DNA from: Rhabditophanes sp. KR3021
Lineage: Eukaryota; Nematoda; Chromadorea; Rhabditida; Alloionematidae
Direction of reading: 5' to 3'
Assembly (NCBI GenBank): GCA_963281155.1
Contig: CAUJLY010000006.1
Location: forward strand, 4,836,001-4,900,000
Length of the DNA: 64,000 nt
Both the position numbers and the translations under genes were made by a program. Shown here in pieces: positions 54,379 through 64,000 of this stretch. Position 1 is the stretch's first letter. Each line of letters begins with the position of its first letter. The notes beneath the pieces are model-generated. The model searched no databases, was not told the DNA's origin, and saw only the letters and a program-made list of their open reading frames with translations.

Positions 54379-56219
54379 TTATGTTCCAATATTTTGACTT
54401 ATTTTGTTTTGCTTTTCATGTGCGAGTTTTAGTTTGCTTTCAATTTCCTGCCTCTTGTCACCATTTACATTGTTATGTAAGTGAGAATTGGATTGTTTTC
54501 TTCCCATTAAAGGATTTGGACTCCCACTAAATTTAATGATTAATTAAAAGTTGGAAAAAATACTTACTCTGAAGTAACTTTCATGAAATTATCAACTATA
54601 ATTGTAATAGGCAGAGCTAAAACTAGCACTCCACAACATATTGCACCAGTTGCAATAATCATTCCAAGTGTTGTTTTGGGGTATATGTCTCCATACTAAA
54701 ATAATTATACTGATTAGTGGATTGAAATTAGATTTTTTCAATTTTGTAAAGAGAGTTAAGATTAATGTTAAATTGATCTACATAAAAGTAAATATTTGTA
54801 GTTAGATCAATTATGAAAGCAATTTTATCTGTAAACAAGTTAAGGATATGAGAATTCTTAAAACCCCCTTGAAGAATAAGTTTGCTAAAAGTATATTGAA
54901 TCTCTTATAAAATAGGATCTAAATAGATTTTCATTTGCTTTATGATGAATCAGGTATTCTCTATAAATTGATAATGAACTTACCCCGCAAGTAGACATTG
55001 TAACAATGGTAAACTAAAAAAAATGTTGACTCGTAAATGAATGCCATTATGACCTACCCAATAAGCCTGAGGAATTGATGTGAAGAGGGTGTTAACTTCA
55101 TCCTTTTCAACGAAATAAATCAATGTGCTGAAGAACAGTGCAGCTGTCAAGAGTACCATGCCCATCATACCAAGTTGCTTAGAACTTGCCTTCAGTGTTG
55201 AAGCAAAAGTTCGCATGCCAGATGAATATCGACCTAGCTTCAATATTCTTACAACTCTTAGAACACGCATTATACGAACTATTAAAAATATACCCCTGAT
55301 ATCCGTTAAGCTCGTAACATCGAATCCACAAATTTCAAGAACTAATTCTAGGTAAAAAGGGCAAATTGACACAATATCAACCACATTTTGGGAGCTTGAT
55401 ATAAAATGCAATCTGCTATCTGCAACAATGAGTCTTAGAATAAATTCAAATGTAAACCATAGTATGCAAACATATTCAATAATGGTGAATATGGGATGTG
55501 GCTCCCATGTTATTTTTTCATAATTTCCAATATTCTCGAAAGCTACACTTATTTGTTTTTTGTTAATTCGAACGTATGGCACCTAAAGTGTATAAATATT
55601 TAGTATTCGTTGGAATGAATTTATTATTCAAAGACTATTTATTTAATATATTACTTACCTGAAGATCTCTTAAGGAACCTAGTATTAATGCTAACACGGA
55701 AGCTAACACAAATGCTATGCTGATGAATATAAAGATGGTTGAAAAGACACTCTCATCGCCTTCACAAAAATTCTGAATTTTTTGAAATATTGTTAAAGTT
55801 TCGCGTTCCTCTATGCCTTGTTCAAGAACATCTGTAACATCCTCTAATTGCAACCCATAACCATTATGAAGATGAAGTGAATGCGCACAGCAGATTGACA
55901 ATTGATATTCTGGTATTTCCCAATACTTTAGTTCTGTAATAAATTCTTCTTCACACATATCAATAGGTCGGTGTAATTGTCCTTGTATATAATATTTGAA
56001 TATAATATCAAATATTTTTGATGATCGCTCAAAAAAATATTCTTCATTTTCTTTAATATAGCCATTACAAATTAATAATCGTTCTTCATGGGATAATCCA
56101 GCAAATCTACCTAATCTTCCGCAGGGAGTTTTGCTTGTTAAAGTCAATATTCGGCATCTATATGATGAGCCACCGACATTAAAACGTAATGTTCCGGGTT
56201 GTGAAATTTGAAAATTCAT
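54379..56219 (-). CDS. exp-2: Voltage-gated K+ channel, EXP-2/Shab-like
   Basis: Five exons (55659-56219, 55058-55582, 54984-55013, 54568-54695, 54379-54526) encode 463 residues. The T1 domain ([13 protein letters not shown]) has the zinc pattern H-x5-C-x20-CC. S4 carries R290, R293, R296, R299, K302, R305. S5 is followed by SIPQAYW, then a 30-nt exon encoding [10 protein letters not shown] and the next exon starting YGDIYPKT. The filter therefore reads TCGYGD instead of TVGYGD. S6 is [21 protein letters not shown], with PIT in place of the usual PxP bend. DIYPKT resembles Shab (Kv2). The CC/PIT form of S6 and the short tail suggest EXP-2, the pharyngeal channel with ultrafast inactivation, but that assignment rests on memory and is moderate. 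An ATTTTTTTAG acceptor lies about 20 nt before the ATG. Confidence 0.85.
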
Positions 56220-58653
56220 TGGCTCAAATAGCTTTATTCTAAAAAAATAATATTTGTTTTAAAAAATACTTAGATTGGCATAAAATAGTTGAGAGACAAA
56301 ATGAAAATGTATAATATCGATATTGAGCTATTTTAAATGAGGCAAGTGAACATATGAAGTATGTTTGAAAGATATAAATGTAGACTGAAACAAAATTTAA
56401 TAAGGATAATAAGAAAAATTTATAAGTATTTGGTTTGCGCAGATTTTACATACCAGTGAATTGAGTTTTATTATAAAATGTTTTAAAAAGGACTAAATTA
56501 ATGGAAGAACAAACTATACCATATGAACAAGGCATGATAAATAAAATATGACAATTTAGATACAATTATAAGTTTCAACCTTTTTTGAGATTTAAAAAGG
56601 TTAAACAAATATTCTATTTTTAGTAGTCAAAATTGCGTATTGCTATAGTAATTTTGGCAAATCGACTTTTATAACTACCGAATATGCATATTTAATTGTT
56701 AAAAACAAAAACGAAATTTAATTTAAAGGACATGTATGATATTACATCTAAATTATATTATAATTTATATTTAATCTAATGTGTCTTTAAAAAAGTATTC
56801 TAAATTTAATTTAAAAATTTACTTAATATAATGATATTTAGTTACTAATGAGATATCATTAATAGAAGATAAAGACGTGTTACTTCTATATTTTTCATGT
56901 ATTATGGCATTTTAAATAACTTACGTAACGTCTATAAAATACTAAAAGGTGCTTTTTTGAATTTCTTAATGTAGTTTTTGTTATAAGATTTGTTCGGATA
57001 AAAACCGATTTTAGAGCATGAATAAAAAGAGTAAAGAAAATGTTTATCAAATTTCAAACGTGTCTAAAATTGAATTTCAAATAAATTTACTGCAGTTTCT
57101 CTGAAAACAGACAGATTTAGTTCGATATTATGGCTAAAGACTTTTGTGCAGAGAAATAAAAACAAAAAACAATTGAAAGAGACCTTGATACAAATCCAAA
57201 GCACCGAATTATTCTCAGGAGAGAATGTGCATATGTAAAATATTGAAAGAAAATGATTAGCAATATTGATAAATATAAACAACAAAAATAAACTTAAATA
57301 ATTATAAATTATCAGTAAGATAAGCAAAGATTTGCCAATAAAATGCTTTATGAAAGTTACTGTTAATATTTGAAAATGTAATATGTATATAAAATATTTT
57401 GTCAGTTTTAAAATAATTACAATAAGACTTCAATAACAGTCTTGTGAAAATTAAGTCAGTATATTTTTATTAGCATGTATAAACAACCATCTGTGACGAT
57501 TGTAAACGTCGTTTAAAAGCGCCTTAAGTGCATATTAATACGTATATCATAAAAGTGAATTTGAAAATCCTCATAATTAAAGTATACAAGAAATAGTTTA
57601 TTGTTTTTAAAGGCTTCCATATAAAATATGAATGGATATGTCTGAATAATTTTAGCACTTTTAAGTTAATAATTCAAGATTAGCTAAATGATATTTAATT
57701 ATGCAAAAATAATTAGTAAAACACTTTTCGATAACTATTTCATTTAACTAAATTTGACACTTTATGTTTAAAATATTAACTTTGATTGGACTTAAATTAC
57801 ATTAATTATAATAAATATAAAATATTTTTTCCAATATATAATATACTATTCTTCAATATAAAAGGAAATTTTATTTAAAGCAAAAAAGAACATTTATTAA
57901 GAAAGAAGATTTTTTGTTCTTGAAAAACTCCTAGTTTATATACCTGCACCATACAAAATAAAACGAAATTAAGGCAAGCTATATTATACGTAGTTTCAAC
58001 ACTTGGTTAAAAAAGTATCCATGGAGTATGTATATAGTAGCACCACGGTAAAATAAGAAAAATATACAATTTGTGCATTCTGTTTAAATATTTTATTTAA
58101 AGCGTAAGTATATTTAGAACAAGCTTAATTACAGTGCTATATTTTAAGAGTGAAAATTACCTTACATAACATAAAGTTATTTACAAGTACGCATTTGGTA
58201 GTTATTAAATACTCAATTATTTTGTTCAAAGAATAAATATTTATATGAAACTTACAATTAAATTTTTTAAAACTCCATTTAAAGATTGAAATTTTAATTA
58301 AATATAATTCTGAGTTTTGATATGATTCAAAAGTGATGTTTTATCGCAAGTAATTATATATTAAATTAAAAAGTTTTTTCAGATAATTTTACCATTCATT
58401 TTTCTTTATTTGTATAAGTTGGTTTAAAAATATTAAGCAAAATTGTGCTATAAAAATTATACGCAAACAAGTAAATGCTAGTACATTCGCATGTATCCAA
58501 TTTTGTAAATTGAAAAGTGATTTATTTCTTATGATCGTATATATCTTTGAATATTGCAAACAAAACTTAGCAGTTTTCATATATATAAATTGTCCGTTTT
58601 TCGAGAAATTATCCTTAATGATTCATTTTACTTTTCGCTTTAAAAATTAATTA
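56220..58653. other. Intergenic region upstream of the Kv channel gene
   Basis: Very AT-rich; no supported gene. The promoter of the channel gene should lie at its left end. Confidence 0.6.
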
Positions 58654-59162
58654 CAGTTAAATCTGTCTATGAAGGACACCAACAAGATCAAGATTTTTGT
58701 CCCGTATAGAGAAATATCCTCAAAACTCAAATTTTTCATTTATAGACATGAATATGCTAATTTTTATTAATTAAAATCAAATAACTATTAAATGTTCACG
58801 TACAATTAAAAGTAAAAAAGTCAAACCCATTATGAAGTATTCGGAAGTCAGTGTGGGGTTATTCCATAAGAAACAATATTAACAAAAAAAGTTATTCTTT
58901 TGACTTTAAAACTATTTTCTTAAGAACAATTTTGCTGACATCGATCAGTTTTTAATACCAAATTTATGACAAAAATCGCCATAATAAGCAAATTTTTACT
59001 TTTTCTTTAAATAAAGATAAATTTACACTACAAATTCTAAAAATGTCCCTAAAACTCAAATTAACAAATGGAATTTAATACTAAAATTGACCAGACATTT
59101 TTATTTGCACATATAGGGAGATGTCCTTAGAACAGAATGTATCTTAAAGACAGATTCAACTG
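58654..59162. mobile_element. Tc1/mariner-type MITE (non-autonomous)
   Basis: A 509-bp element bounded by imperfect inverted repeats: CAGTTAAATCTGTCTATG at the left and, read inward from the right, CAGTTGAATCTGTCTTTA (15 of the first 18 positions match). It is flanked by TA on both sides (58652-58653 and 59163-59164), the target-site duplication of Tc1/mariner elements. It has no transposase frame. Inside are repeated GGACA/TGTCC words near both ends. The termini are diverged, so the insertion is not recent. Confidence 0.75.
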
Positions 59163-60227
59163 TATATAGTGAAATTTGTTATGCATGTTTCAATAATTAT
59201 AACCAAATCAAAGCATTATTATAAATGGAAGAAAATTGTTTATATAATTATCCACTGTTATCAGAATAACAGATTTTAGATTCATATAATTAAAAAACAA
59301 ATTTATTGGTATTTAATTAATTCAGTGTAGTTTTTGGAGTTTAGCAAAAATGGAATTTTTTAATGACGACGAAATTAGACATGTTATTTCTTAATAATTA
59401 ATATGTGTTAAAATTTTATTAAATACTGCTTTTAATACAATGATTCTTGTAATTAAAAGGGGTACAAGTTGGTAATCATATTTAATTTAATGATGTATCT
59501 TATGCCATATTGCTCCTCCAAAGAGAAGCCTCCAAAAATTCATGTTAATGTCATGAATAAATAGCTGCACGGAGCTTTTTAGTAAAAGGCGAAAAAGCTG
59601 CTCGTTTTAATGAAGCTATTTAAGACTTGATGTTCATAGCATTTTGTATGTTTTAAATACTTACTATATTACTATAACGACTGGGTTAGATCTCATACGA
59701 TTTACTTTACAAGAAGCTTTCCCTAATTAAACTATTTCGTTTAGAAGAGTATCAAGTTTATTTTAGTATTGTAAAAGTAATCGCGTTCATATCATTGATA
59801 ATTTCTTGAAAATTTAAATAATGGTGCTTATTGCAAGTAAAAAGTGGTTTTCTCCTTTAAATAGATACTAAGCATTTTTGCTATTAGTCAGATCATGAAT
59901 AAATATATGAGATATGTTATGATATCAATCAAAAGTAATTGCGAACTTTATTTGGAACAATCTTTTGTTTAATTAACAAATTTCTGTTCTATAAATTAAG
60001 TTTTAGTATCAATCGGGATACTTTAAACTTGAAATGAGAGCATTTGTTATCAAGCAGTCACACATACGAATGTACTTTTAACACAATGTGATTTAATATT
60101 GAAGTTTTGTCATTTTTAAATTACACATCAATTAATAGAGATTAGAATATTGATTAAGAAACTTAAACAGATTTTATTCATTAGTAAATGGCAGAAATGA
60201 AATAAATATTTGATGTTCTAAATGTTA
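59163..60227. other. Intergenic region
   Basis: AT-rich, no supported gene. The right end holds the TPR gene 3' end (AATAAA on minus about 50 nt past its stop). Confidence 0.6.
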
Positions 60228-60816
60228 TCATTCTGTTCTCGGAGGTAAGATTTTTAACGCGGACTTAGTTGTGATACTTTTATTTAAATATCTAAGTGCC
60301 TTCTCACGATTTCCAAGCTGGATATAACATGAACTTAATTGCTTGTAGCAGTGGCATCTATTGGTTTGAAATATGTTTGATTTTTTGAAATTCCTTACTG
60401 CTTTTTCAATCTTTTCGTTTTTTAAGTTTTCTAAGCCAAGTTTGTATTCATTTTCGATAAAAATGGCTCTTAATTCAAGATATATTTTGCTAAACTCTTC
60501 ATCATGTTTTAATGCTAATATCTTTTTCATTAGAAGCAGGCAATTGAAAACATCACCCAAGTTATAAAATGATATCGCAATATGAATGTATAATTTATCC
60601 TGCTTTGCTTCCGGAAGATTCAATTTTTTCCCGATATTTAATGAACAATAACTGTATTTGATGCACATTTCATAATCCCCCTTTTTCATTAATTCACCTA
60701 AATGAAAACTTAACTTTTAAACAGAAAGTCAACAAATATTAAATACCTGCAATTTTTTTACCGACGCCATAAAGTCTTTCCAACTCAGAATTATTCACAT
60801 GTTTATGAACATCCAT
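60228..60816 (-). CDS. Small tetratricopeptide-repeat protein
   Basis: Exons 60747-60816 (MDVHKHVNNSELERLYGVGK) and 60228-60697, joined by a 49-nt intron in frame, encode 179 residues. The pattern is helical pairs of TPR type: KKGDYEMCIKYSYCSLNIGK, LYIHIAISFYNLGDVFNCLL, NEKIEKAVRNFKKSN and CYKQLSSCYIQLGNREKALR, with the TPR spacing of small and aromatic residues. There are no signal peptide and no catalytic motif. TPRs mediate protein binding; the partner is unknown. The last pair (QLSSCYIQLGNREKALRYLN) is the closest to consensus. It may be an intact small protein or a truncated relative of a longer TPR protein. Confidence 0.65.
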
Positions 60817-63166
60817 TTAAAATAGTAGCTTCTTAATTACACTGTGAGAATGATGTAATACATAGTTACAAAATTTGATCTGTTGTTTCAAACGGAAAAG
60901 TTTGGAAAGTAGATATATACATATGTTGAAGTTTAAATTAATTGTGAGTCTGATATCAGCAATGAATTACGTTCTGACATCAGAATAGTTTTACATACGT
61001 GTAATAACTCCGACAAATCAATTGACAAAAACCATAAAGTAAAGAATCCATCAAATAATCAGGAAGCACATATTAATATTTTAGTGCTTTTAAAGTTAAA
61101 CTAAAGACAAATGACAACTTTATAAAATTTATCACAAATATTATCAGTTGACCACAAAATTAATTTCGAAAAATCAGCTTTATTTTGAATTTTCTCTTAC
61201 AATTACGGGACAACAAGCATTCAAATGAACTACTGTGATTTGATTCAAAAGTGAAAATTAGTGACGAGTATGTTAATAATAGATTCAATTAACTATACGA
61301 AGAATGCATAATATACTGCAATTAATAGAATATAGGCAGATGGTTTTCACATTCAAATTATACGTATAATGCCTTCGCAAGGATGAATACACATTTGTAT
61401 TAAACTTTTTGTAGACATGTCTGATCAAAGTTCCTTTATACCGAATTTACTATGCAAAAAACTGGTGAATGTCCTTAAAGATACGTTTTAAATGAAGAAG
61501 CTATGATGAGAACTGATGTTAAAAATGATAGTGTTGATAATATTGTGCAGTTATTTTTTACACTATTTCATTATTCGTTAAATTAATTTTACCAAAATGA
61601 GTTCTTTTTTACTCAAATACATTATGTTCCACGCAGGTTCTTGTTTAGCGCAAAATAACTTTGGCATGTTTTGAGCTAATCAAAAGTAAACCGAATCATA
61701 AAGCACATTAATCATTCATTTGTATATCAAGAAACTTAAAGTCGTTAAATGCTTTTTAGCCTAAAGCAAAATTTATTGAAATTCAGTTGATGAATAAATA
61801 TTTAAAACTAGTCTGTCCATATGTAACTATTAAGTTTATATTTACGTAAGATGCATATCCACCTTTTTATCGTTATGTATCTACCTGAGAATTGCTTAAG
61901 ATTTTATAATAGCGTTCTAATCTTAGACATTATTTCTGAACTTTCCATTTAATGCTATGGATGGCTGCAGTTGCTCACTTCAAAATATAACAAACGTTTT
62001 CAAAAAGTTATATTAAGCCAATCAGGATATATTCCATTTGCTTAAAAATATAACTAGCTCCGTTTAGTTATAGAATGATATCAATGTACATAAACAAGGG
62101 AATGTCTACTTTTCAATTTAATGTCCTACTTCCGATTTTCACATACAAGCATATGAATAGCTGACTAAAACATACTAAGACGGTTTAAAAAACCCAGTTT
62201 GAGGTTAGTATGCGTTCAGGATTCTATAAGAATTCTGTTAGCAAATTTTGGAATGAGATTTATAAAAGTCTCTAAAAATACACATAAGTGTCGGATAAGA
62301 ACAAATTTGCAGCATTTTTTAATTTAAAGAATTCCAAATTATTAGGAACTTAAGCATCAGATATTAAGTTTTTAAAGCATCACTTTTATATGAATAGTAG
62401 TTAAGAACAGTAAATATAAAACAAACTTATTTATATGATTGAATATTACGTTAATTGTGGAAAGGAAGAGTATGCTTCAATACCGGATTCATTAATAAAT
62501 CCTTTATTAGTATCAAATTACTTATCACGAATCAGGGAAAGACCTTTAAAGTTTTAGATCAAGTTTCGTTTCACGCAGCTTATGAAAGGAATTTGACGAA
62601 GATAGCATGTTCTATATAATTGTCGAAGTTGAATTGAACCGACTAGATTGTCTCAATTCTGATTATCATTCGAACAAAATAATCTTTTAATTAATTAACT
62701 TAAAAATATTGCAAATGTATCTAGTTTTAGAATTGATATTATTGGAGGAGCAGCCTATTACATATATAGAAATACATTATCAAAAGATTTGGGACATCTC
62801 AATTATTTTATTGCAGGTTCGTTCTAATTTAAATAGATAAATCACATCTAAATCATTCTATTAGATTGGACGTATTATGATTATAAGAAATGTTTTGTAT
62901 ATTGTATTTATTTTGTATATATGCGGTAAAGAGGTAAAAATAGATATTACATTAAAAGCAGTAATAATGAATTTATGAACTAATCCACAAATCATTGAAT
63001 TAAGAATGTCACATAATATGCAGTATTATTATTTTAGAGTAAAAAATCATTTAATAAATGTTAATTGTAATTTCGTAGAAAGTGTTGCCAAGACTTTCAT
63101 TACACCAATTGATTAACGTTATAATAAATTCCGTTTGACTTAGTGTCTGGAGGTAGAATTACCTTT
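60817..63166. other. Intergenic region
   Basis: AT-rich. Short open stretches on the plus strand between 62210 and 62860 look weakly coding but are interrupted and no longer than expected by chance. Nothing is firmly supported. Confidence 0.5.
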
Positions 63167-64000
63167 TTAATTAGAACTGGTTGAAGTACTTTGTTCGAAA
63201 TAATCCAGTTCGACAAACTCGTTGGAATCACTATAACTGAGAACTTCGAATGATCCAGAAAGTGTATCAGGACTATTGCTTTCAGGAACGTTTGGAATGT
63301 AATAAGTATCAGTTTGAGAAACATCTTGAACGTCATGAACAGGTGGAAAAACATCTTGAACGTCATGAACAGGTGGAAAAACATCTTGAACGTCATGAAT
63401 AGGTGGAAAAACATTTTGAACAATAGGAAACTCAATTGTTAGGATATTCTTTTTTTGTTTCCGAGTATTTGTGTTCGGCTTTTTCACTGGAGTTTTCTTT
63501 GGAATGTCAACATAAAATTGTCCAGGGACAGATGGTTTAATTGCGGACAAATAATCTTGCGCTTTGAATACCATTTCTGATTCATTGATGATACCGATTA
63601 TTTTGGTCCAAATATCACTCAAAGAAAGAAATTCTTGGTTTCCAACAATAATAAGGGCATTTCTTGCTCGGGAAAGAGCAACATTTACACGACTGGAGAC
63701 TCCAACGAAGTTGTCACATATCTCTTTGTTTCCCTCTACCTTCGAAGTTGCAACAATAATAATTTCCTTTTCAGATCCTTGGAAAGAGTCAATTGTATGG
63801 ACTGCAACTTTGTATTGCGAAATCATGTGGTCGGCGATGTAATCACGTTGTCCCTTATACATTGAAACAATAGCAATGTCGTTCTCGGAAATGCCGTGTT
63901 CTTGGAAAGCTCTCAAAAGATTAAGGATGATATTGGCTTCTGTTGTGTTAATGAAAGTATCATTAACAATTCTTTGGCAATGAGATTCAGAAAGAGCGAG
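63167..64000 (-). CDS. UPF1-like superfamily 1 helicase, C-terminal part (partial)
   Basis: The frame enters from the right edge and ends at 63167, about 277 residues. It carries the second RecA domain: a TTEANIILNLLRAF segment, DIAIVSMYKGQRDYI, motif V (VHTIDSFQGSEKEIIIVATS) and motif VI (GVSSRVNVALSRARNALIIV), as in UPF1/SMG-2 and related RNA helicases. The tail is low-complexity with a lysine patch (PVKKPNTNTRKQKK), then three tandem copies of VFPP(I/V)HDVQD and a Ser/Asp-rich end. Which family member it is cannot be said without the N terminus. The repeats are not typical of SMG-2 itself. Confidence 0.85.
   Translation of the reverse strand, partial: LALSESHCQRIVNDTFINTTEANIILNLLRAFQEHGISENDIAIVSMYKGQRDYIADHMISQYKVAVHTIDSFQGSEKEIIIVATSKVEGNKEICDNFVGVSSRVNVALSRARNALIIVGNQEFLSLSDIWTKIIGIINESEMVFKAQDYLSAIKPSVPGQFYVDIPKKTPVKKPNTNTRKQKKNILTIEFPIVQNVFPPIHDVQDVFPPVHDVQDVFPPVHDVQDVSQTDTYYIPNVPESNSPDTLSGSFEVLSYSDSNEFVELDYFEQSTSTSSN
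63321..63420. repeat. 30-nt tandem repeat inside the helicase tail
   Basis: Three nearly identical 30-nt units (63321-63410) plus a 10-nt partial unit encode repeated DVQDVFPPVH. The length is a multiple of three, so copy number can vary without breaking the frame. Confidence 0.9.

Noticed and set aside
62210..62860. Short open stretches on plus (around 40 codons each) that look weakly coding
   Set aside because: Lengths are within chance for this base composition and they do not join in one frame.

Overview
The window looks like nuclear DNA from a nematode. It is AT-rich, and nearly every gene is the counterpart of a well-known Caenorhabditis gene (mnk-1, mbk-1, sur-6, unc-115, coel-1, rme-4, an EXP-2-like Kv channel). 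Genes have few introns, most 40-60 nt with a TTTYAG acceptor, and a TTTYAG acceptor also lies a few to about 45 nt before most start codons, which is the signature of spliced-leader trans-splicing. Few introns plus high AT suggest a clade IV worm of the Strongyloides/Rhabditophanes type, but that is inference. All exon joins below were worked out by hand, and the summed coding length of each complete multi-exon gene is a multiple of three.

Layout. 1-1241 (-): 5' end of an SLC4 bicarbonate transporter. 4969-5956 (-): four tRNA genes (His, Gly, Glu, Pro), each followed by an oligo-T terminator. 7782-9004 (-): unrecognised gene. 10490-12623 (+): secreted carboxylesterase-like protein without the catalytic serine and apparently frameshifted; its one long intron holds an antisense two-exon gene for a small secreted peptide (11252-11476). 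12900-13575 and 14236-16573 (-): two dead genes, the second a full-length intron-containing cdc-48/p97 pseudogene. 20607-22349 (+) mnk-1 and 23705-26361 (-) mbk-1 converge, with a 35-codon reading frame just downstream of mbk-1. 31835-36048 (+): a 1303-residue secreted Thr/Ser-rich protein, converging with sur-6 (36796-38257, -). 45088-47261 (+): unc-115. 50626-52060 (+): coel-1. 52582-54330 (+): rme-4, meeting tail-to-tail (48 nt between stop codons) the Kv channel gene at 54379-56219 (-). 58654-59162: a Tc1/mariner-type MITE. 60228-60816 (-): small TPR protein. 63167-64000 (-): 3' end of a UPF1-like helicase.

There are no obvious operons of related function. Several genes act in excitable cells or on the cytoskeleton and membrane traffic (Kv channel, UNC-115, COEL-1, RME-4), and three in kinase/phosphatase signalling (MNK-1, MBK-1, SUR-6). 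Between genes lie gaps of up to 6.8 kb with little recognisable structure.

The items most worth following up are the nested antisense peptide gene, the non-catalytic esterase-like host gene, the Kv channel with Cys in its selectivity filter encoded by a 30-nt exon, the dead cdc-48 copy, the tRNA cluster with changes at normally fixed positions, the MITE, and the small reading frame behind mbk-1.
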